Shown piece after piece: positions 12,101 through 64,000 of a stretch of DNA of 64,000 nucleotides. The stretch's first letter is position 1; every line of letters starts with the position of its first letter. The DNA lies in NCBI GenBank assembly GCA_036245525.1, contig BTPG01000007.1, forward strand, positions 120,032,132 through 120,096,131, written 5' to 3'. The notes beneath the pieces were generated by a model that did no database searches, had not been told where the DNA came from, and was given only the letters and a program-made list of their open reading frames with translations. This stretch comes from Semisulcospira habei (Eukaryota; Mollusca; Gastropoda; Semisulcospiridae). The position numbers and the translations under genes are program-made.

Positions 12101-14911
12101 AAACGATCAGATATTTATTTGAGCTATCATGGTTACGATTCACGTACCTTTTTAGTAAGATTTTCTTTCGTTCGCGCGTAGAGCAAATTTCGCTTTGTTA
12201 TGATACGCTAATTTTAGTTCGGAAGCTTCTAGAATAGTCGCACGGAGAAGAGCGGTCGTTTGTTTTGCATAGATTAGCTTAGAATGAACCAGATCGTTCG
12301 AGCAAAATCGCGCTGTTGAGTGATCTTACATGTGACGTCGAAGTATAAGCAACAGTTTGCTACACTGTAGCATAGACCATAAATAACCGGACCGCTCTCT
12401 CTCCTGCTTCCGGTCTCTGCACTCGTCGCGCAACTATTCTTGCGCATCAGTCAACTCATTATTCCGGTTCAGTACATCGGAGAGCTTTTCACGTGGAATG
12501 TTTTTAGTTATCTATGATTTTGGTTAGTGGTGCAGTTTGTAAAGTGTCTTTTGTCTTGCATTATGCCTGGTGCAAGTTGTACGATTGTGGGTTGTGGTGC
12601 ATGCAACGGAAAGCACAAGGGGCTGTCGTTTTTCTCCATTCGCCAACCAAAGGACTTGAAGTGGGAGAGAGAGCTTGTTCACGCCGTGAATCGTGCAGAC
12701 ACTAGCAATTTTAACAAAGACACTGCAAAGATTTGTTCTAGACACTTTCGACAGGAATGCGTGAAGTTGGATAAGTATTATTTACCTAGAATATAAGCTC
12801 GTTCTAATCATATTAAGTTCAATTCACTACTATACAAAAGTTTTATCCTGCGATTTATTCGGGACTCGTGTGTGTATAAACTGGTGCCAAACATCGCACA
12901 CCAACGACACGTTCTTTTAGCCTGTTTGTTCTGGCTTGGCCGTATACACAAGGTTTTATGACCCAGGTCTAGATTTTGTTACATCACTTCATTCCCTTTG
13001 TGTATTTCGAGCACATTTTCGCTTGCAATAAGCTAGGTACTGCTTTCATCAGCGGACCCACCTAACCACACTTGTGATTGTTCTGTGTTTTTTTTTTTAT
13101 TTATTTTTTTTTTTTAAATAATTGTCACTGGTTTTTGTTGTCCGGTTCATTGCGTTGTCAGGGGCTGCATGTAGCACTGTTGGTGTTTTGTGCGTTTGTT
13201 ATTAGTGGGGGAGTTAACCTTGTATTTATATTTCGTTCGTTGCTGTGTTTGTTCCCTCCCTTTGTTTTACTTGGGGTCTGTTTGTCTCATTGCGTGTTGT
13301 TGTTTTAAGGTGGGAGATTTCCCGTTGCTGTGAAGTATGTATATAAAATGGTGCCAAACATCGCACACCAACGACACGTTCTTTTAGCCTGTTATATTTC
13401 AACAGTTTCCATCTCGTGTAAACGTGAAACTAATACTAGAACACTTCACTTGATCTACTCCAGCAGCCTATCACGTGTTACACAAATAAACGATAGAATG
13501 CACAAAGGAAGACTTCAATCGAAATATAAACCGTCAAAAAACAAAAAAAAGGCTACCATGTATGCCCCTATTTATTGAATAAGTGTTCAAGGTAGAAAAT
13601 CTTGGGAATGTTTGCTCCTCTTTACCTGCAAAACAGTGTCGATCTCCATTGTTGTTGTGTGTGGAAAGAAAAGCGGATGCGTAGGTTGACTAAATCAATT
13701 GACGCATGCGTGACGGGAGTTCGGCCTGCGGTTCGTCTGTTTCTCGGCAAAGAGATGCTTGTCCGGTTATTCTGGTCTATGACTAGTAATTTCAGTCATA
13801 GTTGTTTACTGTGCACGTGAAATTAGCAGCCGTTCTTTGTGTGTTGTGAAAAGTCATAAACGGTTTGCCATATTTTTGAGTGATATCATTTTATATTGGG
13901 ATTTAGGGCTGAAATGAGCAGCCGAATTTTTGTAGACTATTTTAGTTTATTCCAGAAAGTTCTTCTTTTATTAATATTTATGATTTCAGTTACGTGTTCC
14001 GTTCTGATTGGTTGCGTTGAGTAAATTCTTTGGATTATTCTAGAAAGATGTCTTACTATATAAAGTTGGTGCTAGGAGAGCACGAGTGTACATTGTCTTG
14101 CATTGTCAGTTGTAGAGACACACAGTTTATCGTAGGTACGTGGCCCGTATAGGGTGTACATTGTGAGAGACGCAGCGTAACGGTGGTGTACGTTGTATGA
14201 GAAACTTTGTGTCACCAGTGTGGACATTTGCAGAAGAGACATTGTATCAGTGTTGGTACATTTGGAAATGCATTGTGTGCAGATCGCATCGCTGAATTAA
14301 AATATTGTTGGAACTATTACTCCAGTATTGTCTACATCCTTAAGCCACGTGTGACGGGTTGCAGCTGAATAAAGTTTATTTAAAAGAACCTTACGTGCAT
14401 GCGTCTGGTGTGTTTATCATACTACAACTATGACTCTACCACGTAACAGGCACCACCCTTGAACTAAAGCCATGGGCCTATAACCGTATCTGTAAGTACT
14501 ATAATGTAGCTTGCATATGGCAGTGTACAAATTTGAAGCTTTTTGCCTCAATATGATACGGGTTAAAAGCCTGGACAAACATGCAGTATAGCATGTTTGT
14601 ACTGGCTTTTACTCTACTTTGTTTCGTGGAAACGCGTGCAAATTTAACTTGCTTCTGATTTCCGAACGTCTGTTGCCAACTCTTCCCCATGTACCTGCTA
14701 CCTACCTTACCCCTGTGATCAATCATAGCTCATAAATACCATGTTATACTGACGATGCCCTTTAATTCAAACATTTTTTTCTTGTTTTCATTGGCAGATG
14801 ATTGAGCACGAGGTAAAGAGGAAGAAACCAAACGTCCCGCTGTGTCACGAACAACCTAAGGGACTGATGAGTACCACAGGGCTGCTGAGAAACTTCTTCA
14901 CCCTTCAGTGA
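6086..14911 (+). CDS. NOC4L: NOC4L, nucleolar complex protein 4 (3' seven coding exons)
   Basis: Exons 6086-6174, 6452-6563, 7368-7428, 8131-8241, 9737-9980, 11269-11379 and 14798-14911 join in frame across GT-AG introns to give 279 residues and a stop. Recognisable segments are SSLKEHRKKLTAVWMEFLR, LYRRVLTKLDEKVIPFLSS, LNGLFILINKYNLDYPDFY, HLPSYLVASFMKRISRLSL, DPAKTRAMDSSLWEIKTLQ and the C-terminal GLLRNFFTLQ. This is the CBF/Mak21 domain of Noc4, which in yeast pairs with Nop14 in 40S subunit maturation in the nucleolus. The N-terminal half lies left of the window. No frameshift or stop interrupts the coding exons, so it looks functional. Introns carry hairpin MITEs, and the last intron holds an LTR element. 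Confidence 0.93.
6452..6563 (+). CDS. NOC4L: NOC4L exon b
   Basis: The acceptor is tttgcag and the donor GTAAGG. It encodes LTPSLYRRVLTKLDEKVIPF through SDFLTQSYNI and ends in phase 1. Confidence 0.92.
7114..7183. mobile_element. MITE-D hairpin (about 70 bp)
   Basis: It is bounded by TTAA on both sides. Arms contain CTTGTGCATGCAGCCACC and its near complement around the centre tactgtttacaggacca. The right TTAA is shared with the next MITE. Confidence 0.65.
7180..7251. mobile_element. MITE-C hairpin (72 bp)
   Basis: It is TTAA-bounded, with arms CCCTTTGGCTGTTGGTA and its degenerate complement around cctgcaggaa. It belongs to the small palindromic family seen again at 10224, 17377, 18521, 37689 and 46279. 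Confidence 0.65.
7368..7428 (+). CDS. NOC4L: NOC4L exon c
   Basis: The acceptor is ctttcag and the donor GTAAGC. It encodes GGAVSLLALNGLFILINKYN, with phases 1 and 2 matching its neighbours. Confidence 0.92.
7445..7658 (+). mobile_element. MITE-B with very long hairpin core
   Basis: It spans ttcacccattcagccc to gttaa. The core at 7473-7588 is a near-perfect palindrome: arms of about 56 bp starting gcaggagatggatcgacc, a 4-base loop and one visible mismatch. It matches the 62547-62760 copy closely. Confidence 0.8.
8131..8241 (+). CDS. NOC4L: NOC4L exon d
   Basis: The acceptor is gattttcag and the donor GTAAGT. It encodes DYPDFYRKLYSLFEPQVFHV and then KYRARFFHLANLFLSS, a conserved block of the CBF domain. 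Confidence 0.93.
8328..8527 (-). mobile_element. MITE-A copy 1
   Basis: It begins TTAACCCATATCATCCTGAG and ends GATAAGGGTTAA, the reverse of the family's usual sense. The hairpin core is partly lost. Confidence 0.75.
8590..9300 (+). repeat. Element with about four 168-bp tandem units
   Basis: The phrase aacccaaatttg...agatacctgatgg recurs near 8690, 8857, 9025 and 9193 with gttttttctcaaatactatt between. A second copy lies reversed at about 58330-58880. Both share the edge gtttacca...gacagac. It is non-coding, and no transposase is seen. Confidence 0.7.
9611..9690. mobile_element. TTAA-bounded 80-bp palindrome (MITE-G)
   Basis: It begins ttaactcattcatggcc and ends cgaacgagttaa; the inner arms are ccacatctggatgc and gcatatccagatgcgg. 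Its left TTAA is also the right end of a degenerate MITE-D at about 9545-9614. Confidence 0.65.
9737..9980 (+). CDS. NOC4L: NOC4L exon e
   Basis: The acceptor is tccacaag and the donor GTAGTG. It encodes HLPSYLVASFMKRISRLSLT, NLIVRHPNCSVLIHRPDGG and RAMDSSLWEIK, ending in phase 0. Confidence 0.92.
10224..10314. mobile_element. MITE-C hairpin (91 bp)
   Basis: TTAA at both ends. Arms are CCCTTTGCCTGTCGATAGTG and its complement around ttccagcaggaatcatcg. Confidence 0.7.
10484..10708 (+). mobile_element. MITE-A copy 2 (225 bp)
   Basis: Ends are ttataacccttatcattcgg and gtatgatatgggttaa. The central hairpin has arms ttcaagggtggtgccagaat continuing to ggcgcc, and loop tcta. Confidence 0.8.
10906..10993. 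mobile_element. MITE-C hairpin, left end worn
   Basis: Arms gtttagtcgagatgattcct and its complement atcatcaagactaaaacc; the right end is TTAA, and the left TTAA is no longer visible. Confidence 0.55.
11013..11244 (+). mobile_element. MITE-A copy 3 (232 bp)
   Basis: TTAACCCTTATCATTCGG at the left and gatatgggTTAA at the right. The hairpin core is near-perfect. It sits immediately upstream of a NOC4L acceptor. Confidence 0.8.
11269..11379 (+). CDS. NOC4L: NOC4L exon f
   Basis: The acceptor is tgttgacag and the donor GTGCGT. It has 37 codons (TLQNHFSPGVASEAQKVNHL, QEQDLSDYLEANTEQ), phase 0 to 0. The acceptor is 24 bases after the TTAA end of a MITE. Confidence 0.9.
12563..12796 (+). CDS. THAP zinc-finger ORF inside the LTR
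   Basis: It has 77 codons from MPGASCTIVGCGACNG. The C2CH pattern of a THAP DNA-binding domain is visible: Cys6 and Cys11, then FFSIRQPKDLKWE with the conserved Trp, then ICSRHFRQEC giving the last Cys and His. After that it ends LDKYYLPRI and a stop, without the usual AVPT box. It could be a first exon, a captured cellular fragment, or the N-terminus of a THAP transposase. THAP domains bind DNA in P-element transposases and cellular factors. The CT-rich upstream region (about 12380-12480) could be a promoter. The 1.5-kb extra segment appears only in this LTR copy. Confidence 0.6.
   Translation: MPGASCTIVGCGACNGKHKGLSFFSIRQPKDLKWERELVHAVNRADTSNFNKDTAKICSRHFRQECVKLDKYYLPRI
12874..12926 (+). 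repeat. Direct repeat, first copy
   Basis: About 53 bases ending ggtgccaaacatcgcacacc... and acgttcttttagcctgtt, repeated nearly exactly at 13340-13392. The 466-bp spacing contains a T-rich run. Confidence 0.8.
13340..13392 (+). repeat. Direct repeat, second copy
   Basis: Second copy of the 12874-12926 repeat, again preceded by a tataaa-like stretch. The pair may flank a nested insertion or be a local duplication. Confidence 0.8.
14057..14064 (+). promoter_or_regulatory. TATA box of LTR copy 2
   Basis: tcttacTATATAAAGttgg, followed about 30 bases later by the gtgtacattgtcttgcattg leader shared with copy 1. Confidence 0.6.
14368..14373 (+). terminator. Poly(A) signal in LTR copy 2
   Basis: AATAAA in gctgaataaagtttatt, 75 bases before the LTR end. 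Confidence 0.55.
14798..14911 (+). CDS. NOC4L: NOC4L terminal coding exon g
   Basis: The acceptor is cattggcag. It has 37 codons plus TGA, ending GLMSTTGLLRNFFTLQ, which matches the conserved C-terminus of metazoan NOC4L. Confidence 0.9.
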   Translation: MIEHEVKRKKPNVPLCHEQPKGLMSTTGLLRNFFTLQ

Positions 14912-15002
14912 ACAGTGCTTTTGCATGCAATTTCAAGATGTGTGTGGGTGCACGCATTCATAAGTGTTTATGTTATAGTTAATCAACACCTGATGATCTG
15001 CA

Positions 15003-15150
15003 GGGGCAGGTAGATGGACCATGACGGTTCAAGGGTGTAATCAGATTAGCTCGGCGCCAAGCTCATCTAATGCCATCCTTGAACTTTCATGGTCATTCCA
15101 TCCTCCGTAACTGGTATTTTCATCAGAGGACACCTGTCCAAGTCCGAGGC
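15003..15150. mobile_element. Degenerate MITE-B hairpin
   Basis: Arms are tggaccatgacggttcaagg and ccttgaactttcatggtc, with a shortened, diverged core. It lies in the presumed NOC4L 3' UTR and abuts MITE-A copy 5. Confidence 0.6.
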
Positions 15151-15437
15151 TTAACCCATACTGAGGCTAAAAGCTTCAAATCTGTACACCGCCGTGAGAT
15201 GGCCTTAGCCGCCTGCTCGGCGTTAAACCCAAATAACTAATTCAAATCTGTACACTGCCATATGCGAGCTACATTATAGTACTTGCATATAAGGCTATAG
15301 CCCAATGGCTGTAGTTCAAGGGTGGTGTCAGAATAGCTTGGCGCCTAGAGGCGCCAAGCTATTCTGGCACTACCCTTAAACTATTTTAGTCAAACTTATT
15401 TCACACACACTGGTGTATTCCGAATGATAAGGGTTAA
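15151..15437 (-). mobile_element. MITE-A copy 5, split by a 51-bp LINE/SINE tail
   Basis: TTAACCCATACTGAGG to GATAAGGGTTAA, in reverse sense. The insertion at 15190-15240 is bracketed by the duplication ttcaaatctgtacac. Confidence 0.8.
15190..15240 (+). mobile_element. 5'-truncated LINE/SINE 3' tail
   Basis: A 51-bp insertion reading gccgtgagatggccttagcc and ending gttaaacccaaataactaa, with a 15-bp target duplication (15175-15189 and 15241-15255). The same tail ends the LINE fragment at 38908-39524. Confidence 0.8.
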
Positions 15438-15508
15438 ACAGTCCAGCCTTTGGCTGTTGGTAGCACAGGAATCACCTGGACAAGAAACACTGCGGACAGC
15501 CAAAGGGT
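15434..15508. mobile_element. MITE-C hairpin sharing a TTAA with MITE-A
   Basis: Its left TTAA (15434-15437) is the right end of MITE-A copy 5. Arms are cctttggctgttggtagc and the complementary gcggacagccaaagg. Confidence 0.6.
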
Positions 15509-15713
15509 TGAAGAATGCCCTCTGCCTCCGGTTGAAGCATGCCGAACATGCTATGAATTTTACTTGAGCTCTAAAGGATCCCAAACTCCTCGTTTTCTAA
15601 GGGGACAAAACTCATCATTGTGAATGGCCAAATTATTACCTTGCCGCAGCAGTTTTCGATCAGGTGCTGTGGGAAAAGAAGGGTTCGGGTTCGAGTTCAG
15701 TTTTCCGCACACT

Positions 15714-15907
15714 TTAGCCCTTATCATTCGGAATACACCAGTGTGTGAAATAAGTTTGACTAAAATAGTTCAAGGGTAGTGCCAGAATAGCTTGCCGCCT
15801 CTAGGCGCCGAGCTATTCTGGCACCACCCTTGAACTAAAAGCCATTGGCCTATATCCTTATCTGTAAGTGCTATAATGTAGCTTGAGATCAGTATTATAT
15901 GGGTTAA
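15714..15907 (+). mobile_element. MITE-A copy 6
   Basis: Left end ttagcccttatcattcgg (TTAA worn to TTAG), right end atatgggttaa. The hairpin core is nearly perfect. Confidence 0.75.
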
Positions 15908-16211
15908 CAGTGATTTTGTGGGCACATTTTTGTGCGCACGTTATGATTTTTTTTGTCTTTTATTGACTTTGACGTGATTTTGTTTACAGTGTGTGTGTGT
16001 TCACATACATGCATGTGTTCGTTAGAACTTTACCACATCGGTGAACAGTGGTTTGTATATACCAGGTTAGTGGATGAGAGAGAAAGAGTGTGGTGTGTTG
16101 TGTGAAAAATCGAGAGCAAGACAAAATAGTTGCACCTGCTTTTCAACATTTTGATGTTCAAAGTAAGCGAAGCTCGAACACTGTTAACTTCAAGTGATTG
16201 TTAACATTATT

Positions 16212-16217
16212 AATAAA
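16212..16217 (+). terminator. Candidate NOC4L poly(A) signal
   Basis: AATAAA in attaataaacattttgc, followed by a T-rich stretch. It is the first good signal I see downstream of the stop codon. Confidence 0.5.
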
Positions 16218-16579
16218 CATTTTGCCTTATAATTTCTTATGTGTGCTTTGATCATTTCTTGGAAAGTGCATGAACATGTAGGCATGTATGTGACTTTTTT
16301 TTTTTTAAAGTATCGAGATCACTTTCAAGAAAGTTCAATACAGACACGCACCAGTAACTGTAAAGAAACAAGAAAGCTACTAAATGTTTAGTTTTTATTG
16401 AAAACACTTCATTCCAACTCGTTCAATTCCCATCTTCCTGCTGGGCACTGTACACATTTACACAAACAGGCAAAGCATGACATCAACGATTGAACATAAA
16501 ACAATTGTGTAAAAAAAAAAAACTCTCCCTGAGTCTACACAAGACAGACAATTCAACCGTTTAGCTAGTGGGGCCATTT

Positions 16580-16726
16580 GCATGAATGAGCTTAATAATA
16601 CACCAGCCACTAAGCAAGGTGATCTGCTGTTGGCCCGTGTGCCAGCCACAAAGCAAAGTGCTCCGCTAATGGCTACAGCGGAGCACCTTGCTTTGTGGCT
16701 GGTGCAGGACTAAGCTCACTCATGTA
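16580..16726. repeat. Palindromic repeat
   Basis: Arms are ccagccacaaagcaaagtgc and its complement aaggtgctccgct-like sequence around gctaatggctac; the flanks catgaatgagctt and aagctcactcatg are also inverted. Confidence 0.6.
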
Positions 16727-16798
16727 ACTGAAAACTGGGATACTGTGAACACAAACCAAACTGCAAAGACAAAGAACACATGAGCCTTTGCATCATAA

Positions 16799-17045
16799 AA
16801 ATAATAATAATACCGGTTATTATATAGGCGCTTTTCCCAAATTGGCGAATGGGCTCAAAGCGCCGCGAACTGAACCCAACACGCACGCTCACGTGACACA
16901 CATGCATTCACTCTGACGACAAACACAGTGCAAGGCAGACAGGACATTCACGTGGTGCAAAGGGTCAGCTCAGCTACTGAGGTTTCAGAAATTTTGATCG
17001 CTTGTATTTGAAATTTATAAAGTGGCCTGAAACCGGTACCATCGT
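16799..17045 (-). mobile_element. SINE-A, 5'-truncated copy
   Basis: On the minus strand it runs from gtttcaggccactttataaa to gcgcctatataataacc and an ATT-rich tail. It matches the inner and 3' parts of the full-length SINE at 34620-35042 but lacks the tRNA-like head. Confidence 0.7.
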
Positions 17046-17160
17046 GCCCCTTGCTTGCCTCATTATATCCTTGCACCGAGGGGGCTATTTGGTGCTGAAT
17101 TTGCAATGGTTTTCATGACATAATTTGTGTTTGTTGGACTCAAAATGTGAAGTTGGGTTT

Positions 17161-17201
17161 TTTTTTGGCGGGGTGGGGGGGGGGGGGGGGGGGGGGGGGG
17201 A
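17161..17201. repeat. T then G homopolymer run
   Basis: A T run is followed by a long run of G interrupted near its start (gcggggtggggg). Confidence 0.85.
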
Positions 17202-17376
17202 GAAATCTCCTCACTCTTGATGGGAAATGTTCGGTGCAAAAGCGCAACTTTTCTGTTGCATAATGGCACATAAAACCATTGTCCATGCAGCTACCAGCAC
17301 TGTTTATAGTACTGTTGGCTGAAAACACGTGAGGGTTAATTTCCACCACTTCCCACTGTAAAATGGCACGCACGTT

Positions 17377-17468
17377 TTAACCCTTTGGTTGTCGGTAGTG
17401 GTTTTAGTCGTGATGATGCCTACAGAAATCATCACGACTACAACCGCTACCAACACGCAAAGGGTTAA
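17377..17468. mobile_element. MITE-C hairpin (92 bp), near-perfect
   Basis: TTAACCCTTTGGTTGTCGG and its complement, arms gttttagtcgtgatgat and atcatcacgactacaac. The right TTAA (17465-17468) also begins a MITE-D. Confidence 0.75.
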
Positions 17469-17588
17469 CCCACGTGTGTCTGCAGCCACAGGTACTGTGC
17501 ACAGTACCAGTGGAAGTATACAAAAGAGGCTTTCCTAGTAGTGTAGCCTTCCAATGTCTATTTGGTTCAGTACTGGCCATGAAGTGAG

Positions 17589-17795
17589 TTAACCTTTATC
17601 ATTCGGAATACACCAGCGTGTGAAATAAGTTTGACTATGTATTTCAAGGGTAGTGCCAAAATAGCTTGGCGCCTCTAGGCACCAAGCTATTGTGGCACCA
17701 CCCTTGAACTAAAGCCATTGGTCTATATCCTTATCTGTAAGTACTATAATATAGCTTGCATATGAAGCTTTTAGCCTCAGTATGATATGGGTTAA
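17589..17795 (+). mobile_element. MITE-A copy 7
   Basis: TTAACCTTTATCATTCGG to GATATGGGTTAA. The core hairpin has two mismatches. Confidence 0.78.
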
Positions 17796-17808
17796 TGTAG
17801 CTGGACAG

Positions 17809-17814
17809 TTTATT
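17809..17814 (-). terminator. Candidate poly(A) signal of the LRR gene
   Basis: The minus strand reads gtataATAAActgtcc about 370 bases past the LRR gene's stop codon. It was chosen by position only. Confidence 0.35.
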
Positions 17815-17867
17815 ATACACAAGACGATCTGTCGGCAGTACACTACTGTGGATTTAAACTGAAATGT

Positions 17868-18030
17868 TTTGCCCCAGGGGGATCCACAGGGAGTTGGATC
17901 AACCATGGTTAGTGCCAAATCAGCTTGGCATCTGATTTGGCAGATCTGAACACTATCCTTGAACTATCTGCGTCATGGTGGATCCATCTCCTGCACTGGC
18001 ATGTAGCTATGAGCAGACGCTTCTGGTATA
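17868..18030. mobile_element. Worn MITE-B hairpin
   Basis: Outer arms are ggatccacagggagttggat and gtggatccatctcctgc; the core (cagcttggcatctgatttgg) is heavily diverged. It would lie in the LRR gene's 3' UTR. Confidence 0.5.
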
Positions 18031-18181
18031 CTCTTACTGGTAATGCATAAGAATTATAGTTAGTATTTGGGAAAAAAATAAAATGCAGTCCTATCTTAAC
18101 CCACTTGTGCATTCAGCCACTTATTACTCTGTAAGGCTGCATGCACGTACAAAGGTGTAAAACAAATTGCCTCTTGTGAAT

Positions 18182-63852
<45,671 letters not shown>

Positions 63853-63952
63853 CTGGAATAAATAAACAAATAAAAAGTGTGTGACAGTCTGTGATTTTGG
63901 ACCTTTCAGCCTAAAGCCAGTTATGCAGCTATTTATTTGAAATCCAGACAAA

Positions 63953-64000
63953 AAAAATTCTTTTTTTTTTAAAGGTATTTTTTCGAAAAATACTTACCGA
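63953..64000. mobile_element. Start of a third DIRS-like terminal repeat
   Basis: aaaggtattttttcgaaaaa followed by tacttaccga at the window edge matches the left termini at 42570-42600 and 48450-48480. Confidence 0.6.

Larger units (their letters stand above)
12047..14448 (+). mobile_element. LTR element copy 2, 2,402 bp, enlarged
   Basis: It is flanked by ggcac (12042-12046 and 14449-14453), a 5-bp target duplication. Ends are TATTACG and CGTAACA; the first 110 and last 450 bases clearly match the 912-bp solo LTR at 3951-4862 in the other orientation. It has the same TATA box, the same tacattgt-rich leader and an AATAAA near the 3' end. It is about 1.5 kb longer, all in U3, and that extra DNA contains a THAP-domain ORF. 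I see no second LTR, gag or pol. Confidence 0.8.
11936..14566 (+). mobile_element. MITE-A copy 4, split by an LTR element
   Basis: The left part is 11936-12046 and the right part 14454-14566. The junction falls inside the right hairpin arm, and joining the parts gives a normal family member. The bases ggcac are present on both sides of the inserted LTR. Confidence 0.8.
14912..16235 (+). other. NOC4L: Probable NOC4L 3' UTR
   Basis: The region between the stop codon and the AATAAA at 16212 holds a MITE-B-like hairpin, MITE-A copies in both orientations and a MITE-C. If transcribed whole, the UTR contains long inverted repeats. The 3' end is inferred from the poly(A) signal only. Confidence 0.5.

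Overview
This window is eukaryotic and most likely from a lophotrochozoan animal, probably a gastropod mollusc. The phylum is inferred from the mix of families: RTE, L2/CR1-like and RNase H-bearing LINEs, tRNA-derived SINEs, DIRS-like elements and dense TTAA-flanked hairpin MITEs. The eukaryotic call rests on two intron-rich host genes with GT-AG junctions that keep reading frame across every join, embedded in nested transposable elements. I saw no prokaryotic operon, CRISPR array or rRNA gene.

Host genes. (1) The 3' half of NOC4L (nucleolar complex protein 4, CBF/Mak21 family) lies on the + strand: seven coding exons between 6086 and 14911, with a poly(A) signal near 16212. (2) A long leucine-rich-repeat (LRR) gene lies on the - strand from 63852 down to 18182: 15 coding exons, 1,429 residues visible, phases consistent at every join, with its first exon(s) beyond the right edge. 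Thirteen small exons encode AMN1/FBXL-type LRRs. A 3.16-kb exon then encodes an acidic, charged region with nine 11-residue repeats, and a short exon encodes an acidic tail. The two genes are tail to tail, about 2 kb apart. Most of the rest is intron filled with mobile elements.

Layout. 1-3.8 kb: decayed L2/CR1-like LINE (-). 3.95-4.86 kb: solo LTR with 5-bp target duplication. 6.1-16.2 kb: NOC4L with hairpin MITEs; its last intron holds a second copy of the same LTR (12.05-14.45 kb), enlarged by about 1.5 kb and carrying a THAP zinc-finger ORF. 19.6-21.6 kb: LINE with RNase H inserted in a MITE. 22.9-26.1 kb: giant exon. 29.4-33.15 kb: RTE LINE broken by a SINE. 33.15-35.9 kb: diverged tandem array with SINE and LINE-tail insertions. 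42.5-45.7 kb and 48.4-61.4 kb: two DIRS-like elements with inverted terminal repeats and internal complementary regions. The larger carries a tyrosine-recombinase remnant and a nearly intact RTE LINE (50.56-53.87 kb). A third terminal repeat of the same type begins at about 63.95 kb.

Most notable observations: the DIRS architecture, where each internal complementary region reproduces the joined termini; the THAP ORF inside an LTR; hairpin cores with arms up to 56 bp shared by MITEs with different flanks; and nested insertions with exact target-site duplications that give a relative chronology.
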